Assembly (NCBI GenBank): GCA_026004215.1
Contig: BPIR01000001.1
Span: 434,001-498,000, forward strand
Direction: 5' to 3'
Origin: Candidatus Binatia bacterium
GTDB lineage: Bacteria > Desulfobacterota > Binatia > HRBIN30
DNA length: 64,000 bases
Shown piece after piece: positions 8,235 through 18,821 of the stretch. Position 1 is the stretch's first letter; every line of letters begins with the position of its first letter. Under the pieces are notes generated by a model that worked only from the letters and a program-made list of their open reading frames with translations, had not been told where the DNA came from and did no database searches. Made by a program: the position numbers and the translations under genes.

Positions 8235-9248
8235 TCAAACGACTCCGGCCTTGAGCAAATCGTGCAGGTGAATGACCCCGGCCGGGCGCGACGAGGGCTC
8301 ATCGAGGATGAAGAGGGCGGTGATAGAGTGTCGTTCCATTTCCGCCACTGCATGCGCAGCCAGTGCATCCTTCGCGATCACCTTGGGTTGCGCCGTCATG
8401 ATGTCGCGTGCGCGAGCTTGGCGCACGTCTTCGAGTCTTTCCAACGCGCGGCGCAAGTCTCCGTCGGTGATGACCCCCACCAGCCGCCCCGCGTCATCGA
8501 CCACTGCGGTGATTCCCAGACGCTTACCGGTGATTTCCGTGAGCACGTCGCGGAATGGCGCTTCGAGACGAACTCTGGGCACGGCCTCGCCCGTATGCAT
8601 GAGATCACCGACGCGCAAAAATCGCCGGCCTAGGGCTCCGGCAGGGTGCAACACAGCAAAGTCTTCCGCGCGAAAGCCCCGCCGCTCCAGCAATGCCACT
8701 GCGAGAGCATCGCCCAGGGCCAGGGCAGCGGTGGTACTTGCCGTGGGGGCGAGTCCCAGAGGGCAAGCTTCTTCCTCCACGCTTACGTCCAAAACGACAT
8801 CCGCCGCTCGTGCTAAGCTCGACTGCAAATTCCCCGTCATAGCTACGAGTGGCAAGCGCAGTCGTTTCACGATCGGGAGCAAGCGCAACACCTCTTCGGT
8901 TTCCCCACTGTGAGAGAGCGCCAAAACAGCGTCGCCCTTGACGAATACGCCGGCATCGCCATGCGCAGCTTCCGCCGCATGCAAGAACACTGCAGGCGAA
9001 CCCGTGCTGCTCAACGTTGCCGCGATCTTGCGGCACACAATGCCCGATTTTCCCATCCCGGTCACTACGATCTTGCCGCGGCAGGACACCAGCAGGTCAA
9101 CGGCTTGAACAAAGCGCAGGTCCAGGCGATCGGCGAGTGCTCGCACCGCACGGGCCTCGATTTCCAGCACGCGACGCCCCTGAGCCAGAGCCATTGCAGG
9201 TTCGTCCCACATGCCGGGTGAGTCGCTAGAGTCCTTTGGTCTGCGCAT
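8235..9248 (-). CDS. kdsD: Arabinose-5-phosphate isomerase, KpsF/GutQ/KdsD family
   Basis: 337 aa (about 325 if started at 9212). Interconverts ribulose-5-phosphate and arabinose-5-phosphate, the first step of Kdo synthesis, in the cytoplasm. The N-terminal SIS domain (about 30-210) shows VTGMGKSG, SSTGSPAVFLHAAEAAHGD and LSHSGETEE. Two CBS domains (about 220-337) follow, with VITDGDLRRALE and the final HLHDLLKAG. The ATG at 9248 overlaps the kdsA stop by 23 bases and has a GAGAG-like site; the ATG at 9212 starts just after the kdsA stop. The choice is open. It lies directly after kdsA, as expected for the pathway. Confidence 0.92.
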   Translation of the reverse strand: MRRPKDSSDSPGMWDEPAMALAQGRRVLEIEARAVRALADRLDLRFVQAVDLLVSCRGKIVVTGMGKSGIVCRKIAATLSSTGSPAVFLHAAEAAHGDAGVFVKGDAVLALSHSGETEEVLRLLPIVKRLRLPLVAMTGNLQSSLARAADVVLDVSVEEEACPLGLAPTASTTAALALGDALAVALLERRGFRAEDFAVLHPAGALGRRFLRVGDLMHTGEAVPRVRLEAPFRDVLTEITGKRLGITAVVDDAGRLVGVITDGDLRRALERLEDVRQARARDIMTAQPKVIAKDALAAHAVAEMERHSITALFILDEPSSRPAGVIHLHDLLKAGVV

Positions 9249-10050
9249 CGATCTCTCGCAGTTCGATCAGCAAGCCTTCCAGGTTCTTTAACGGGTACGA
9301 ATTCGGGCCGTCACTCAGGGCGTGGTCCGGATCCTCGTGTACTTCCAAGAACAGGGCGTCAATGCCAATGGCGACTGCGGCGCGAGCGAGCGGCCGAATA
9401 AATTGCCGCTGTCCGCCAGAGGAGTCTCCACGACCTCCCGGCAATTGCACGCTGTGTCCGGCATCGAAGACTACCGCAACGTCCAGATCGCGGAGAATCG
9501 TCAACGAGCGAAAGTCGACCACCAAGTTATTGTATCCGAACGTCGTCCCTCTCTCGGTCACCAAAATCTGGTGGTTGCCAGTAGCGCGTATTTTCTCGAC
9601 CACAGGTCCCATGTCCCAAGGCGCCAAAAACTGTCCCTTCTTCACGTTCACCGGCTTGCCGGCTCGCGCGACATCCACAAGAAAGTCGGTCTGGCGCACG
9701 AGGAAGGCGGGTGTCTGGAGAATGTCCACCACTTCAGCGGCCAGACGCGCCTGGCCGATTTCGTGCACATCCGTCAACACGGGAATTCCGATGTCCCGCC
9801 GGACCTGAGCCAAAATCTCGACCCCCTCGTGGAGTCCCGGGCCGCGGAACGAGTGAAGCGAGGTTCTGTTGGCTTTATCGAAAGAAGACTTGAAGATAAC
9901 GGGCACACGCGCGCGCTCCCCGATTGTATGCAAAGCCTCGGCATGCCGAAGGGTGCTGTCACGGCTTTCGATTACGCATGGTCCGCCAATGAACACGAAG
10001 GGGGCTCCGCCGCCAATGCGGAGTGCCCTAATTTCGATGACGCAGCTCAT
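9226..10050 (-). CDS. kdsA: 3-deoxy-8-phosphooctulonate synthase (Kdo-8-P synthase)
   Basis: 274 aa, the usual length. Condenses arabinose-5-phosphate with phosphoenolpyruvate to Kdo-8-phosphate. Family motifs: GGPCVIESRD at the N-terminus, KSSFDKANRTS, GxPVLTDVHE, NVKKGQF, TERGTTFGYNNLVVD and VVFDAGHSVQLPGG. An upstream in-frame start at 10122 would extend into pyrG; I chose ATG 10050, one base after the pyrG stop (TGACATG), because it matches the family N-terminus. Operon with pyrG above and the kpsF-like gene below. I see no kdsC phosphatase here, so that step must be encoded elsewhere. Confidence 0.95.
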   Translation of the reverse strand: MSCVIEIRALRIGGGAPFVFIGGPCVIESRDSTLRHAEALHTIGERARVPVIFKSSFDKANRTSLHSFRGPGLHEGVEILAQVRRDIGIPVLTDVHEIGQARLAAEVVDILQTPAFLVRQTDFLVDVARAGKPVNVKKGQFLAPWDMGPVVEKIRATGNHQILVTERGTTFGYNNLVVDFRSLTILRDLDVAVVFDAGHSVQLPGGRGDSSGGQRQFIRPLARAAVAIGIDALFLEVHEDPDHALSDGPNSYPLKNLEGLLIELREIDAQTKGL

Positions 10051-10051
10051 G

Positions 10052-11719
<1,668 letters not shown>

Positions 11720-12502
11720 CTAGCGTTTTCCGGCTCGCGAAGCCACCAGATACGGATCGTGCGTCAGTTCCGCATAGGCTCGTTCCGCTCGTTCTAAGTC
11801 CTCTGGAGTATCCACCTCGATGTCTATGCCCGGGGATCCTTCGACGACACCGATCCGATAGCCGTACTCGAGGGCCCTGAGTTGCTCGAGCGATTCCGCC
11901 TGCTCCAATGGCGTGGGCGGCAGTTGCGCAAACTCCAGCAAAAACGCCCGCCGAAAACCGTAAATCCCGAGATGCTTGAAGCCCCATGCTCCACTCGGGG
12001 CGGCATCGCGCCAGTACGGCAACGGACTACGCGAGAAGTACAGCGCATTGCCTTGCTGATCCGTGACCACCTTGACCACATGAGGGCTGAGCCACACGGT
12101 GCGGTCGATGATGGGCACCTTTACCGTGGCCATGGGCAACGCCGGGTCGCTGAGGAGAAGATGTAGAACCGCTCGGACTGTCCCGGGCTCCACAAACGGC
12201 ATGTCGCCCTGCACATTCAACACGACGTCGGCCTCCCTGCGCTGCGCGACCTCGGCGACGCGCTCGGTCCCGCATCGGTGCACGCCGCTGGTTTCGACCA
12301 CGCGACCGCCGATTTCGCGCACGGCGCGCGCGATGCGCTCGTCATCCGTGGCCACGCAAATCTCCTCGATTTCTTTTACCTGCTCCAGCCGCCGATAGAC
12401 ATGCTCGACCATGGGCCGCCCGCCAATTAGAGCCAGCGGTTTGCCGGGAAACCGCGACGACGCAAATCGGGCGGGAATTACCGCTAGCACGCGCTCCCTC
12501 AT
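11720..12502 (-). CDS. kdsB: 3-deoxy-manno-octulosonate cytidylyltransferase (CMP-Kdo synthetase)
   Basis: 260 aa from ATG 12502 (VLAVIPARFASSRFPGKPL at the N-terminus). A longer in-frame reading to 12652 adds 50 residues unlike the family and was rejected. Activates Kdo with CTP for transfer to lipid A. Motifs: PARFASSRFPGKP (nucleotide loop), VATDDERI, NVQGDMPFVEP, KHLGIYGFRR and GIDIEVDTPEDLE. First gene of the minus-strand Kdo operon, divergent from proS across 190 bp that must carry both promoters. On the minus strand this region contains AT-rich TATCAT/TATAGG-like sequence about 40-60 bases upstream of the start. Confidence 0.95.
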   Translation of the reverse strand: MRERVLAVIPARFASSRFPGKPLALIGGRPMVEHVYRRLEQVKEIEEICVATDDERIARAVREIGGRVVETSGVHRCGTERVAEVAQRREADVVLNVQGDMPFVEPGTVRAVLHLLLSDPALPMATVKVPIIDRTVWLSPHVVKVVTDQQGNALYFSRSPLPYWRDAAPSGAWGFKHLGIYGFRRAFLLEFAQLPPTPLEQAESLEQLRALEYGYRIGVVEGSPGIDIEVDTPEDLERAERAYAELTHDPYLVASRAGKR

Positions 12503-12692
12503 GGCCACGACCAAATGCACCCCTATAACAATGATATCAGCGGAGCAATTGTAGGCGATCCCATAGGGTCGCGTCCCTCCGTTCGACGAACCGCGCCGGC
12601 GCCGGCATTTTGCTGCCGCCGGTGGGTGGAAGCAAATGGGATGCGGCTGCACAGTTTCTTTTCCCCGTAGCGGGCGCTAAGCGTGGCGGCTC

Positions 12693-14432
12693 GTGCGATA
12701 CCGAAAGACCTTTGTCCCAACACTGAAACAGGACCCGGCCGATGCCGAGGTCGTGAGCCACCGCCTCATGGTCCGCGCGGGCATGATCCGACAAGTCGCT
12801 CGCGGCATTTACAACTTCCTCCCCTTCGGTTTGCGGGTTGTGCGCAAGGTGGAGGCCATCGTCCGCGAAGAGATGAACCGTGCCGGTGCGCAGGAAATTT
12901 TAATGCCGGCGATCTGCCCCGCGGAGCTTTGGCAAGAGAGCGGGCGGTGGGATAAGTACGGCAAGGAACTTCTTCGCATCAAAGATCGGTACGATCGTGA
13001 CTTTTGCTTTGGTCCCACGCACGAGGAAGTCGTCACCGACATCGTGCGCCGCGAGGTGCGCTCGTACCGGGAACTTCCCTTGAACCTGTACCAGATCCAA
13101 GTGAAATTTCGCGACGAGGTGCGCCCCCGTTTCGGGCTCATGCGGGGCCGCGAGTTCATCATGAAAGACGCGTACTCCTTCCACGTGGATCGGGAGGACT
13201 GCCGCCGGGAATACGAAAACATGGCCGCAACATACCGGCGCATTTTCGCTCGATGTGGCTTGGATACGCGACAGGTGGAATCGGATACGGGTGCCATTGG
13301 TGGGACGCTTGCGCACGAGTTTCATGTGCTTGCAGAGTCCGGCGAAGACGCCATCGTCAGTTGCGATACGTGCGACTACGCCGCCAACGTGGAAAAGGCC
13401 GAAGTGGGCCCCCCTCCGCCGCATTCGGGTAGCGGGAGCACGGGCAAACCCGAGAAAGTGCGCACTCCAGGTAAACGTTCCGTCGAAGAGGTTGCTGCGT
13501 ATCTGGCCACACCACCGGAACAGTTCATCAAGACGTTGTTGTATCAGACCAGTCGTGGGGACTACGTGGCTGTGCTCGTGCGCGGCGACCACGAAGTGAG
13601 CGAGGCGAAACTCCGAAGCGTGCTCGGAGTCGATGGAGTCCAACTGGCAGATGCTGAGAGCGTTCAGCGTCTGACTGGAGCGGAAGTGGGTTTTGCGGGA
13701 CCGATTGGCTTGGGCATCGAGATTTGGGCGGATCAATGGGTGCGGCCTTTGCACGATGCCGTTACCGGTGCCAATGACACAGACCACCATCTGGTTCACG
13801 TGGATGTGGAGCGTGATCTCAAAGGCGTCAAGTTTGCCGACTTGCGGCTGGCGCGGGCGCACGACCCGTGCCCACGCTGCGGCCGTGGCCAATTTCGTAG
13901 CTTCCGGGGCATCGAAGTGGGCAACATTTTTTATTTGGGCACCAAATACAGCGCGCCAATGAAGGCGACCTTTCTGGACGAGAAGGGCCAGGAGCGCTTC
14001 ATGGAAATGGGCTGTTACGGCATTGGAATTACGCGTACGGCCGCAGCCGCAATCGAGCAACACCATGATGCCGAAGGAATCATTTGGCCGATTACCCTGG
14101 CTCCGGCCCACGTGCACATTGTCCCGGTGGCGTGGAACGACGAGCGGCAACGGCGAGTCGCCGAACAGTTACACGACGAGCTCGAAGCACGCGGGGTGGA
14201 AGCGCTTTTGGACGATCGGGAGGAACGAGCGGGTGTAAAGTTCAAGGACGCGGACTTGCTCGGCATACCGTTCCGAGTCACGATCGGCTCTCGAGGGCTG
14301 GAGCGGGGCACCATCGAACTCAAACCGCGAGCCGAAAACCAAGCACGCGAGATCCCCATAGCCGATGCTCCCGAAGTTCTTGCCGGCATCGTACACGATG
14401 CCGTTGCAGCCTTATCACGCGCAAGCGGATGA
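12693..14432 (+). CDS. proS: Prolyl-tRNA synthetase, bacterial type with editing insertion
   Basis: 579 aa from GTG 12693 (MRYRKTFVPTL is the usual N-terminus). Charges tRNA-Pro. Class II core: motif 1 near LMVRAGMIRQVARGIYNFLP, motif 2 with FRDEVRPRFGLMRGREF, motif 3 as GCYGIGITRTAAAAIEQ. Between about residues 225 and 400 lies the INS (YbaK-like) domain that hydrolyses Ala-tRNA-Pro. The C-terminal anticodon-binding domain begins PITLAPAHVHIVPV and includes DDREERAGVKFKDADLLGIP. First of three plus-strand genes, with purE and purK following. Confidence 0.97.
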   Translation: MRYRKTFVPTLKQDPADAEVVSHRLMVRAGMIRQVARGIYNFLPFGLRVVRKVEAIVREEMNRAGAQEILMPAICPAELWQESGRWDKYGKELLRIKDRYDRDFCFGPTHEEVVTDIVRREVRSYRELPLNLYQIQVKFRDEVRPRFGLMRGREFIMKDAYSFHVDREDCRREYENMAATYRRIFARCGLDTRQVESDTGAIGGTLAHEFHVLAESGEDAIVSCDTCDYAANVEKAEVGPPPPHSGSGSTGKPEKVRTPGKRSVEEVAAYLATPPEQFIKTLLYQTSRGDYVAVLVRGDHEVSEAKLRSVLGVDGVQLADAESVQRLTGAEVGFAGPIGLGIEIWADQWVRPLHDAVTGANDTDHHLVHVDVERDLKGVKFADLRLARAHDPCPRCGRGQFRSFRGIEVGNIFYLGTKYSAPMKATFLDEKGQERFMEMGCYGIGITRTAAAAIEQHHDAEGIIWPITLAPAHVHIVPVAWNDERQRRVAEQLHDELEARGVEALLDDREERAGVKFKDADLLGIPFRVTIGSRGLERGTIELKPRAENQAREIPIADAPEVLAGIVHDAVAALSRASG

Positions 14433-14495
14433 GTTCGGTCGGTCGAGATCGGCAGGCGCAGCCTTGCCACGAATACGCAAGAGGAGGAACGTTCC

Positions 14496-14990
14496 ATGCT
14501 GCCACTTATCGGCATCATCATGGGGTCCCGATCCGATTGGGAGACATTGTCGCACGCTGCCGATACATTGGATGAACTGGGGGTTCCGTACGAAGTTCGT
14601 ATTGTTTCTGCTCACCGCACGCCGGATTTGTTGTTCGAGTACGCAGCATCCGCCGAAGCCCGTGGAATCGAGGTCATCATTGCGGGGGCCGGCGGCGCCG
14701 CGCACTTACCGGGAATGACGGCGGCAAAAACACTGCTTCCTGTGCTTGGCGTTCCGGTAGAGTCCCATGCTCTGCGCGGGCTCGACTCGCTGCTTTCCAT
14801 TGTGCAAATGCCTGCCGGTGTGCCCGTCGGCACACTGGCCATCGGAAAGGCAGGCGCGATCAATGCCGCACTGCTGGCTGCAGCCATCGTCGCCAATCGG
14901 CACCCCGAATTTCGCGATGCGCTCCGGCGGCATCGGGAAGAGCAAACCAACGCGGTTTTGCGCCACCCCGACCCTCGTAAGCCGGGGTGA
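14496..14990 (+). CDS. purE: N5-carboxyaminoimidazole ribonucleotide mutase (class I PurE)
   Basis: 164 aa. Converts N5-CAIR to CAIR in purine synthesis. The motifs [32 protein letters not shown] and [21 protein letters not shown] mark the class I enzyme, which works with PurK. An AGAGGAGG-like site precedes ATG 14496. purK follows after 37 bases, so the two act as an operon on successive steps. Confidence 0.96.
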   Translation: MLPLIGIIMGSRSDWETLSHAADTLDELGVPYEVRIVSAHRTPDLLFEYAASAEARGIEVIIAGAGGAAHLPGMTAAKTLLPVLGVPVESHALRGLDSLLSIVQMPAGVPVGTLAIGKAGAINAALLAAAIVANRHPEFRDALRRHREEQTNAVLRHPDPRKPG

Positions 14991-15027
14991 GTCGCGAAAC
15001 TGCAATGGCATCACCAACGAAAAAACC

Positions 15028-16158
15028 ATGGCTCGGATCGGCATCTTGGGCGCGGGACAACTCGGGCGTATGCTTGCCCTGGCGGGCTATCCGTTAGGGC
15101 TATCGTTCCGCTTTTTGGACCCGGCACCGGAGGCACCCGCAGAGGCGCTGGCGGAGCGCCTGTGCGGCGCGTACGACGACCCGAAACTCTTACGGCAATT
15201 TGCCGAGGGTCTCGCCGTAGCCACGTTCGAATTTGAAAACGTGCCGGTTACCGCGGTCGAGAAGCTTTCCCGTCACGTGGCGGTTTTCCCCTCTCCGAAC
15301 GCGTTGTTCGTGGGGCAAGATCGCTTGCACGAAAAAGAGTTTTTCGAACGAGTCGGGATGGCGGTGCCACCCTACGTCCGGGTCGATTGCCGCGCGGATC
15401 TCGAGGCCGGTATCCGCCGCATCGGTCTCCCCGCAATTCTCAAGACCCGGCGCTTAGGCTACGACGGGAAGGGCCAGGCACGCATCGTCAGCGAGGCCGA
15501 TGTCGAGCCGGCTTGGAGGGCGTTGGGTGGCCAGCCCCTTTTACTCGAGCGCCTCGTTCGCTTCGATGCCGAGGTATCGATCATTGCCGCCCGCAACCGA
15601 TCTGGGGCGACGGCGTTTTATCCGCTGGTGGAAAACACCCACGGCGAGGGCATCCTGCTGCGATCGCGCGTGCCCGCCTCTTGCGCAACGCCCGAACTCG
15701 AACGACAGGCTCGCGCACACGCACAAGCAGTGCTGGCCGGGTTGGAGTACGTCGGCGTCTTGGCCATTGAATTTTTTGTGGAGAATGGAGTGCTGCTCGC
15801 CAACGAAATGGCGCCTCGGGTGCACAACTCCGGGCATTGGTCCATCGAAGGAGCTGAAACCAGCCAGTTCGAAAATCACTTGCGGGCGTTACTGAATTGG
15901 CCCCTGGGCCACACCGAGATTCGAGGCCCAAGCGTGATGTATAACATTATCGGCGTGCTCCCCAACTTGGAGCACTTGCTGGCGCTACCCGGGGTGCACG
16001 TTCACCTATACGGGAAGGCCGCTCGACCACGACGAAAGCTGGGGCATGTGACGGTGACCGCGCCAGACCTTGCTACGCTGCAAGCCCGTGAGTCCGCGCT
16101 GGCCGCAGTATGGAACGCAAACGAGGCGGCGAATGCAACCGGCACCTCCAGTCTCTAA
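15028..16158 (+). CDS. purK: 5-(carboxyamino)imidazole ribonucleotide synthase
   Basis: 376 aa from ATG 15028 (MARIGILGAGQLGRML). A longer in-frame reading begins inside purE and was rejected. ATP-grasp enzyme making N5-CAIR from AIR, bicarbonate and ATP. The N-terminal Rossmann part is followed by the ATP-grasp region (PAILKTRRLGYDGKGQ, FYPLVENTH, EFFVENGVLLANEMAPRVHNSGHW). The closing VHLYGKAARPRRKLGHVTV is also typical. Ends 230 bases before the convergent 16389-16937 gene. Confidence 0.95.
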   Translation: MARIGILGAGQLGRMLALAGYPLGLSFRFLDPAPEAPAEALAERLCGAYDDPKLLRQFAEGLAVATFEFENVPVTAVEKLSRHVAVFPSPNALFVGQDRLHEKEFFERVGMAVPPYVRVDCRADLEAGIRRIGLPAILKTRRLGYDGKGQARIVSEADVEPAWRALGGQPLLLERLVRFDAEVSIIAARNRSGATAFYPLVENTHGEGILLRSRVPASCATPELERQARAHAQAVLAGLEYVGVLAIEFFVENGVLLANEMAPRVHNSGHWSIEGAETSQFENHLRALLNWPLGHTEIRGPSVMYNIIGVLPNLEHLLALPGVHVHLYGKAARPRRKLGHVTVTAPDLATLQARESALAAVWNANEAANATGTSSL

Positions 16159-16388
16159 CGATCGCCCCGCGTCACCCCGCTTTGTCGGCAGCGAAAGTTC
16201 TCCTCGTTTCCGGGACCTACCGTCGTGCGCGGTCGAAAATCCGGCATCGCAGGGCGGAAGGCACCAGACCAGGGTCTGTATCTTACATTCGTCGGGTAGC
16301 GAGATTGGCGCCCGGACTGGATCGAGAGAACCGTGCGGTGCGGACCGCCGGCGGCCGCGAACCGCGGCGCCAATGGAACATCTGCGGA
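16159..16388. other. Convergent intergenic region
   Basis: Between purK and the convergent 182-aa gene. I see no RNA gene, no U-tract terminator and no recognisable reading frame. Confidence 0.4.
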
Positions 16389-16937
16389 TCAGGCTTTCGG
16401 CCGGCGTGCTTCGTAAGCGGCAATGGCTTCGGGCGAGAGGTAGTCGTGGATCAGTCGCCGAAATTCACGCAAGGCTCGCTTGGCGCCGGGGAACTCCCTT
16501 TCTTCCACCCATTCCTCGCCGATCCAAGCATCGAACGCTGGCGTTTCACCCAAAGTCAACTCGAGGATGCGCTCCCCGATGCGCTCGCCGGTTACCAACA
16601 GGCGCACGCTCCTGCCACTGTCCACAATGACTCCCCGGGCATAAGGGGGCAGGGCCACCATGTTCCGGATGCGATCCATCTCCCGGCGTGCAAAGTGCTT
16701 TTCGGTGAAATGAACGACTTTCCACTGTCCGAGCTGGGGTGATGCTTCGAGCAAGACCTTCAGGTTGTTGTCGGTAAGGCGCTCCCGCGCGACCTCTTGC
16801 TGAAAATCCTTGGCGACCTCGTAAAACCGCATCCCCGCGGGCCCGCCCGGCCGGCGGTCTCGAATCTTCTCCGCTCGCGTGGTGTCGACCCACCATTTGC
16901 GGGCAACAACAGCGTCTTCCGTTTTCGGTTCGCTCAT
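16389..16937 (-). CDS. Uncharacterised 182-aa protein, partner of an HExxH protein
   Basis: No family recognised. The protein is soluble and charged, without signal peptide, membrane helix or cysteine cluster. N-terminus: VVARKWWVDTTRAEKIRDRRP; middle: GQWKVVHFTEKHFARREMDRIRNMVALPPYARG; an acidic stretch ELTLGETPAFDAWIGEEWVEE follows; the end is helical. It starts at ATG 16937, three bases after the stop of the upstream HExxH gene, so the two are co-transcribed. It could be a partner, substrate or inhibitor of that protein. Function unknown. Confidence 0.65.
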   Translation of the reverse strand: MSEPKTEDAVVARKWWVDTTRAEKIRDRRPGGPAGMRFYEVAKDFQQEVARERLTDNNLKVLLEASPQLGQWKVVHFTEKHFARREMDRIRNMVALPPYARGVIVDSGRSVRLLVTGERIGERILELTLGETPAFDAWIGEEWVEEREFPGAKRALREFRRLIHDYLSPEAIAAYEARRPKA

Positions 16938-16940
16938 CGC

Positions 16941-17372
16941 TCACTTCCCGTTTTTGCCGTGGCTAGCGTTCCCCCGCAGCCGGCGTGTGCTCTTGGACTT
17001 ACCATTGACCAGCCCGCGCAACATCCGGGCCGCAAACAAATCCGCCTTGCGCTCCGCGTCGGCCCACAAAACATAGTGCCCCAGTTCGTGGTACACGGCC
17101 TCGATCCACTGCCGCTCGGAGTTGTACTTGCGGCCGTTCTTCCAATTCTCCGGGTGCACGAGATGAATCTTGCCGTCCTCGTACGTCTTGCCGACTACTT
17201 TCCCCCAGTCCAGGTACTCGAACCACTCCACCTTGGGAGCCTTGAGGTGGTAGAATCGGCTGACCAGCCGTATCGCGCGGCGGAATTCGACCTCCTTGTG
17301 AGTCTGGAAAAACGTTGCGAGATGGCGATGAATGACCCGTCGTTCGCGCAGGGGAGGAAGAATCATCCGCAT
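16941..17372 (-). CDS. Small putative zinc metalloprotease (HExxH; M78/SprT-like zincin)
   Basis: 143 aa from ATG 17372. HELGHY puts zinc ligands at about H95 and H99 with catalytic E96; the following AERKADLFAARML could supply the third ligand (E107), as in ImmA/IrrE-type zincins, though the spacing here is unusually short. The basic N-terminus is followed by WFEYLDWGKVVGKTYEDGKIHLV. No signal peptide, so cytoplasmic. The tail is very basic (KSKSTRRLRGNASHGKNGK). A start further upstream (TTG 17423) would overlap the -35 box of a good promoter and was rejected. The family assignment is tentative. Confidence 0.7.
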   Translation of the reverse strand: MRMILPPLRERRVIHRHLATFFQTHKEVEFRRAIRLVSRFYHLKAPKVEWFEYLDWGKVVGKTYEDGKIHLVHPENWKNGRKYNSERQWIEAVYHELGHYVLWADAERKADLFAARMLRGLVNGKSKSTRRLRGNASHGKNGK

Positions 17373-17394
17373 GGTCCCACAACCCAGGGTTATT

Positions 17395-17423
17395 CGTGTA
17401 AAAGTGGCCCTTTCCGCTGTCAA
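17395..17423 (-). promoter_or_regulatory. Sigma70-type promoter for the HExxH/182-aa gene pair
   Basis: On the minus strand TTGACA (17423-17418), a 17-bp spacer and TACACG (17400-17395) lie about 23 bases upstream of ATG 17372. The -35 is a perfect match and the -10 is partial. Confidence 0.5.
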
Positions 17424-17484
17424 CGCATGCGCGGCCGCACGGTCGCTAGAGATCCCGGCCGGGCGCCGCTAACGAACAAGGACC

Positions 17485-18267
17485 ATGTACCCTGTAATTC
17501 TACAGATCGGCCCGGTCACGATTTATTCCTTCGGGCTCATGATGGCTGTAGCCTTTTTGGTGGCCGGCTTGCTGACGAGCCGGGAGTTGGGCCGCAAGGG
17601 TTACAACCCGGAGCTCGGCTCCTCCCTCGTGCTGTGGGCGGCGGTCGGTGGCCTCGTGGGGGCCCGCCTGTTCCTGATCCTGGAGGACCCCAAGGAATTT
17701 TTCGAGCATCCGCTCAGTACGATCTTCAGTGGGTCGGGGTTTGTCTGGTACGGGGGATTATTTGGCGGCATGTTGGCCACGTACGTTGCCGTGCGCCGGG
17801 CGCAGGTTCCGTGGTTAGAGGTCGCAGACGCCGCGGCGCCGACTTTGGCGCTCGGGCATGCGATCGGGCGCATTGGGTGCCAGCTTGCCGGAGACGGCGA
17901 CTGGGGCCGAGTCACCACTTTGCCTTGGGGCATGGCGTACCCGCGTGCCATTGTCGGCTGGCCCTATCCTCCCGGGGTCGTGGTACATCCCACGCCTTTG
18001 TACGAGGCGTTGGCGTACACCGCAATCTTTCTGTTTTTGTGGAGCCGGCGCACAAACGTAACCGCCCCGGGCTCTTTGTTGTGGCTCTATTTTGTGCTGG
18101 CGGGCAGCGCGCGCTTTCTCGTGGAATTTGTTCGGGTCAATCCGGTTTGGTGGCTGGGCTTGACGCAGGCACAATGGATCAGCCTGGCTTTGGTTGCCGC
18201 CGGGATGACGATGCTATTGCGCCATAAAATTGCCGGCTCAGCCCAGCCACGAGCATTGCGTTCATGA
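17485..18267 (+). CDS. lgt: Prolipoprotein diacylglyceryl transferase
   Basis: 260 aa, about seven hydrophobic segments, inner membrane. Transfers diacylglycerol from phosphatidylglycerol to the lipobox cysteine of prolipoproteins, the first lipoprotein maturation step; several lipoproteins are encoded in this window. Motifs: IYSFGLMM near the N-terminus, GLVGARLF, FVWYGGLFGG, and the signature HAIGRIGCQLAGDGDWG, followed by HPTPLYEAL. The stop overlaps the TlpA-like start by four bases (ATGA). Confidence 0.97.
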   Translation: MYPVILQIGPVTIYSFGLMMAVAFLVAGLLTSRELGRKGYNPELGSSLVLWAAVGGLVGARLFLILEDPKEFFEHPLSTIFSGSGFVWYGGLFGGMLATYVAVRRAQVPWLEVADAAAPTLALGHAIGRIGCQLAGDGDWGRVTTLPWGMAYPRAIVGWPYPPGVVVHPTPLYEALAYTAIFLFLWSRRTNVTAPGSLLWLYFVLAGSARFLVEFVRVNPVWWLGLTQAQWISLALVAAGMTMLLRHKIAGSAQPRALRS

Positions 18268-18821
18268 AGCGCGCCGTGATCCCCCTGGCAATTGGGCTTG
18301 GGCTTGTGCTCGCGGTCGTTGCACTTTTACAAACCCAGCAGCGCGAAAGAGCGGGCTTTGCGGCGCCTTCCTTCCGATTGCCCACCTTGGATGGCCGAAC
18401 GGTACGTCTGGAAGAGTTCCGGGGCAAAATTCTGTTTCTGAATTTCTGGGCGACCTGGTGTCCGCCCTGCCGCGAGGAGATGCCCGCGATGCAACGCGTT
18501 TACGAACGCTTTCGGCAGCGGCCCTTTGCGATGTTGGCCGTTAGTGAGGACACGTCGGCCGAACCCGTGCGCGAGTTTGTGAACGCTCTCGGTTTGAGCT
18601 TCTCGATCGCACTCGATCCAAACGGGCAGCTCCCGGAAAAATACGGGGTTACCGGCTATCCGGAGACGTTTATCATCGACCCGAGCGGCATTGTCCTACG
18701 GCATGTGGTGGGTCCTTTGGAATGGGATCATCCCGATGTGATTCGTTACTTCGAAGAACTTCTGGCGGCAGTGGAAAAACAGACGCCGCCGGCTGCTGGC
18801 CAGGTCGTGGGCGCACAGTGA
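18264..18821 (+). CDS. TlpA/ResA-family thioredoxin-like protein
   Basis: 185 aa. The N-terminal hydrophobic segment (about 4-22) acts as signal anchor, placing the thioredoxin domain in the periplasm. Active site WCPPC (C66, C69) in NFWATWCPPCREEMP, and the cis-Pro motif in VTGYPETFIIDPSG. Family members reduce disulfides for cytochrome c maturation or other exported proteins. Overlaps lgt by ATGA, and its TGA overlaps the GTG of the next gene, so lgt, this gene and the peptidase form a tightly coupled operon. Confidence 0.92.
   Translation: MKRAVIPLAIGLGLVLAVVALLQTQQRERAGFAAPSFRLPTLDGRTVRLEEFRGKILFLNFWATWCPPCREEMPAMQRVYERFRQRPFAMLAVSEDTSAEPVREFVNALGLSFSIALDPNGQLPEKYGVTGYPETFIIDPSGIVLRHVVGPLEWDHPDVIRYFEELLAAVEKQTPPAAGQVVGAQ

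Noticed and set aside
12900..14150. 416-aa minus-strand reading frame
   Set aside because: Antisense to proS, whose motifs fill the other strand.
16797..18227. 476-aa plus-strand reading frame
   Set aside because: It spans two minus-strand genes and lgt in the wrong phase.
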